Shown here: one piece after another, positions 63,954-64,000 of the stretch | Layout of the letters: the number at the start of each line of letters is the position of its first letter | Numbering within the stretch: the stretch's first letter is position 1 | Assembly (NCBI GenBank): GCA_028571685.1 | Contig: CM053154.1 | Coordinates: 15,036,001 to 15,100,000, forward strand | From: Heterohyrax brucei | Taxonomy: Eukaryota > Chordata > Mammalia > Hyracoidea > Procaviidae | Reading direction: 5' to 3' | Length of the DNA: 64,000 bases | The notes under the pieces: model-generated | Databases searched by the model: none | What the model was told of the DNA's origin: nothing | What the model saw: only the letters and a program-made list of their open reading frames with translations | Translations under genes and position numbers: made by a program

Positions 63954-64000
63954 CCTATTCAGTTTGTGTCAAGGAATCTGAGTTTGAGCAAGTAATCTGA

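Overview
The window is mammalian nuclear DNA, almost certainly from an afrotherian (elephant-like) genome. It carries dozens of copies of a tRNA-derived SINE typical of afrotherians (AfroSINE), two RTE/BovB-type LINEs of the kind known from afrotherians, L1 3' ends, MaLR-type LTRs and mariner remnants. It contains two spliced genes, both on the minus strand, in the arrangement I know from human 10q25 (KCNK18 then SLC18A2 in transcription order). I see no bacterial, plasmid or CRISPR content.

Layout from left to right. 1-3,146: L1 3' end and unassigned intron. 3,147-20,905: nine coding exons of SLC18A2 (VMAT2), all with consensus splice sites and mutually consistent phases. They encode the first 333 codons; the remaining 3' exons lie beyond the left edge. 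20.7-21.6 kb: the SLC18A2 CpG island, with a full CRE palindrome and a GC box. 21.6-46.6 kb: intergenic, mostly repeats (RTE on the minus strand at 27.7-30.0 kb), with an isolated GC-rich CpG cluster at about 41.4 kb that holds a strong CTCF-like motif. 46,663-58,319: the three exons of KCNK18 (TRESK). 58.9 kb: a candidate upstream promoter. 60.1-64.0 kb: nested L1, AfroSINE, RTE and MaLR LTR.

The most notable result is that KCNK18 is broken in this sequence. All splice sites and both pore filters are recognisable. However, exon 2 has an in-frame TGA where the human protein has a conserved Trp, and exon 3 has a one-base deletion in a C-run just after the first selectivity filter. The normal stop is also lost and the calcineurin-docking motif is altered. 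SLC18A2 next door looks fully functional as far as it can be seen, so the decay is gene-specific.

The repeats give a readable insertion history. An L1 tail sits inside an AfroSINE with a 15-bp target duplication. A solo LTR sits inside another AfroSINE, a MaLR LTR interrupts the RTE reverse transcriptase, and an AfroSINE interrupts an old L1. Repeat boundaries are visual estimates unless a target-site duplication is cited. Human comparisons come from memory of the protein families, not from a database search.
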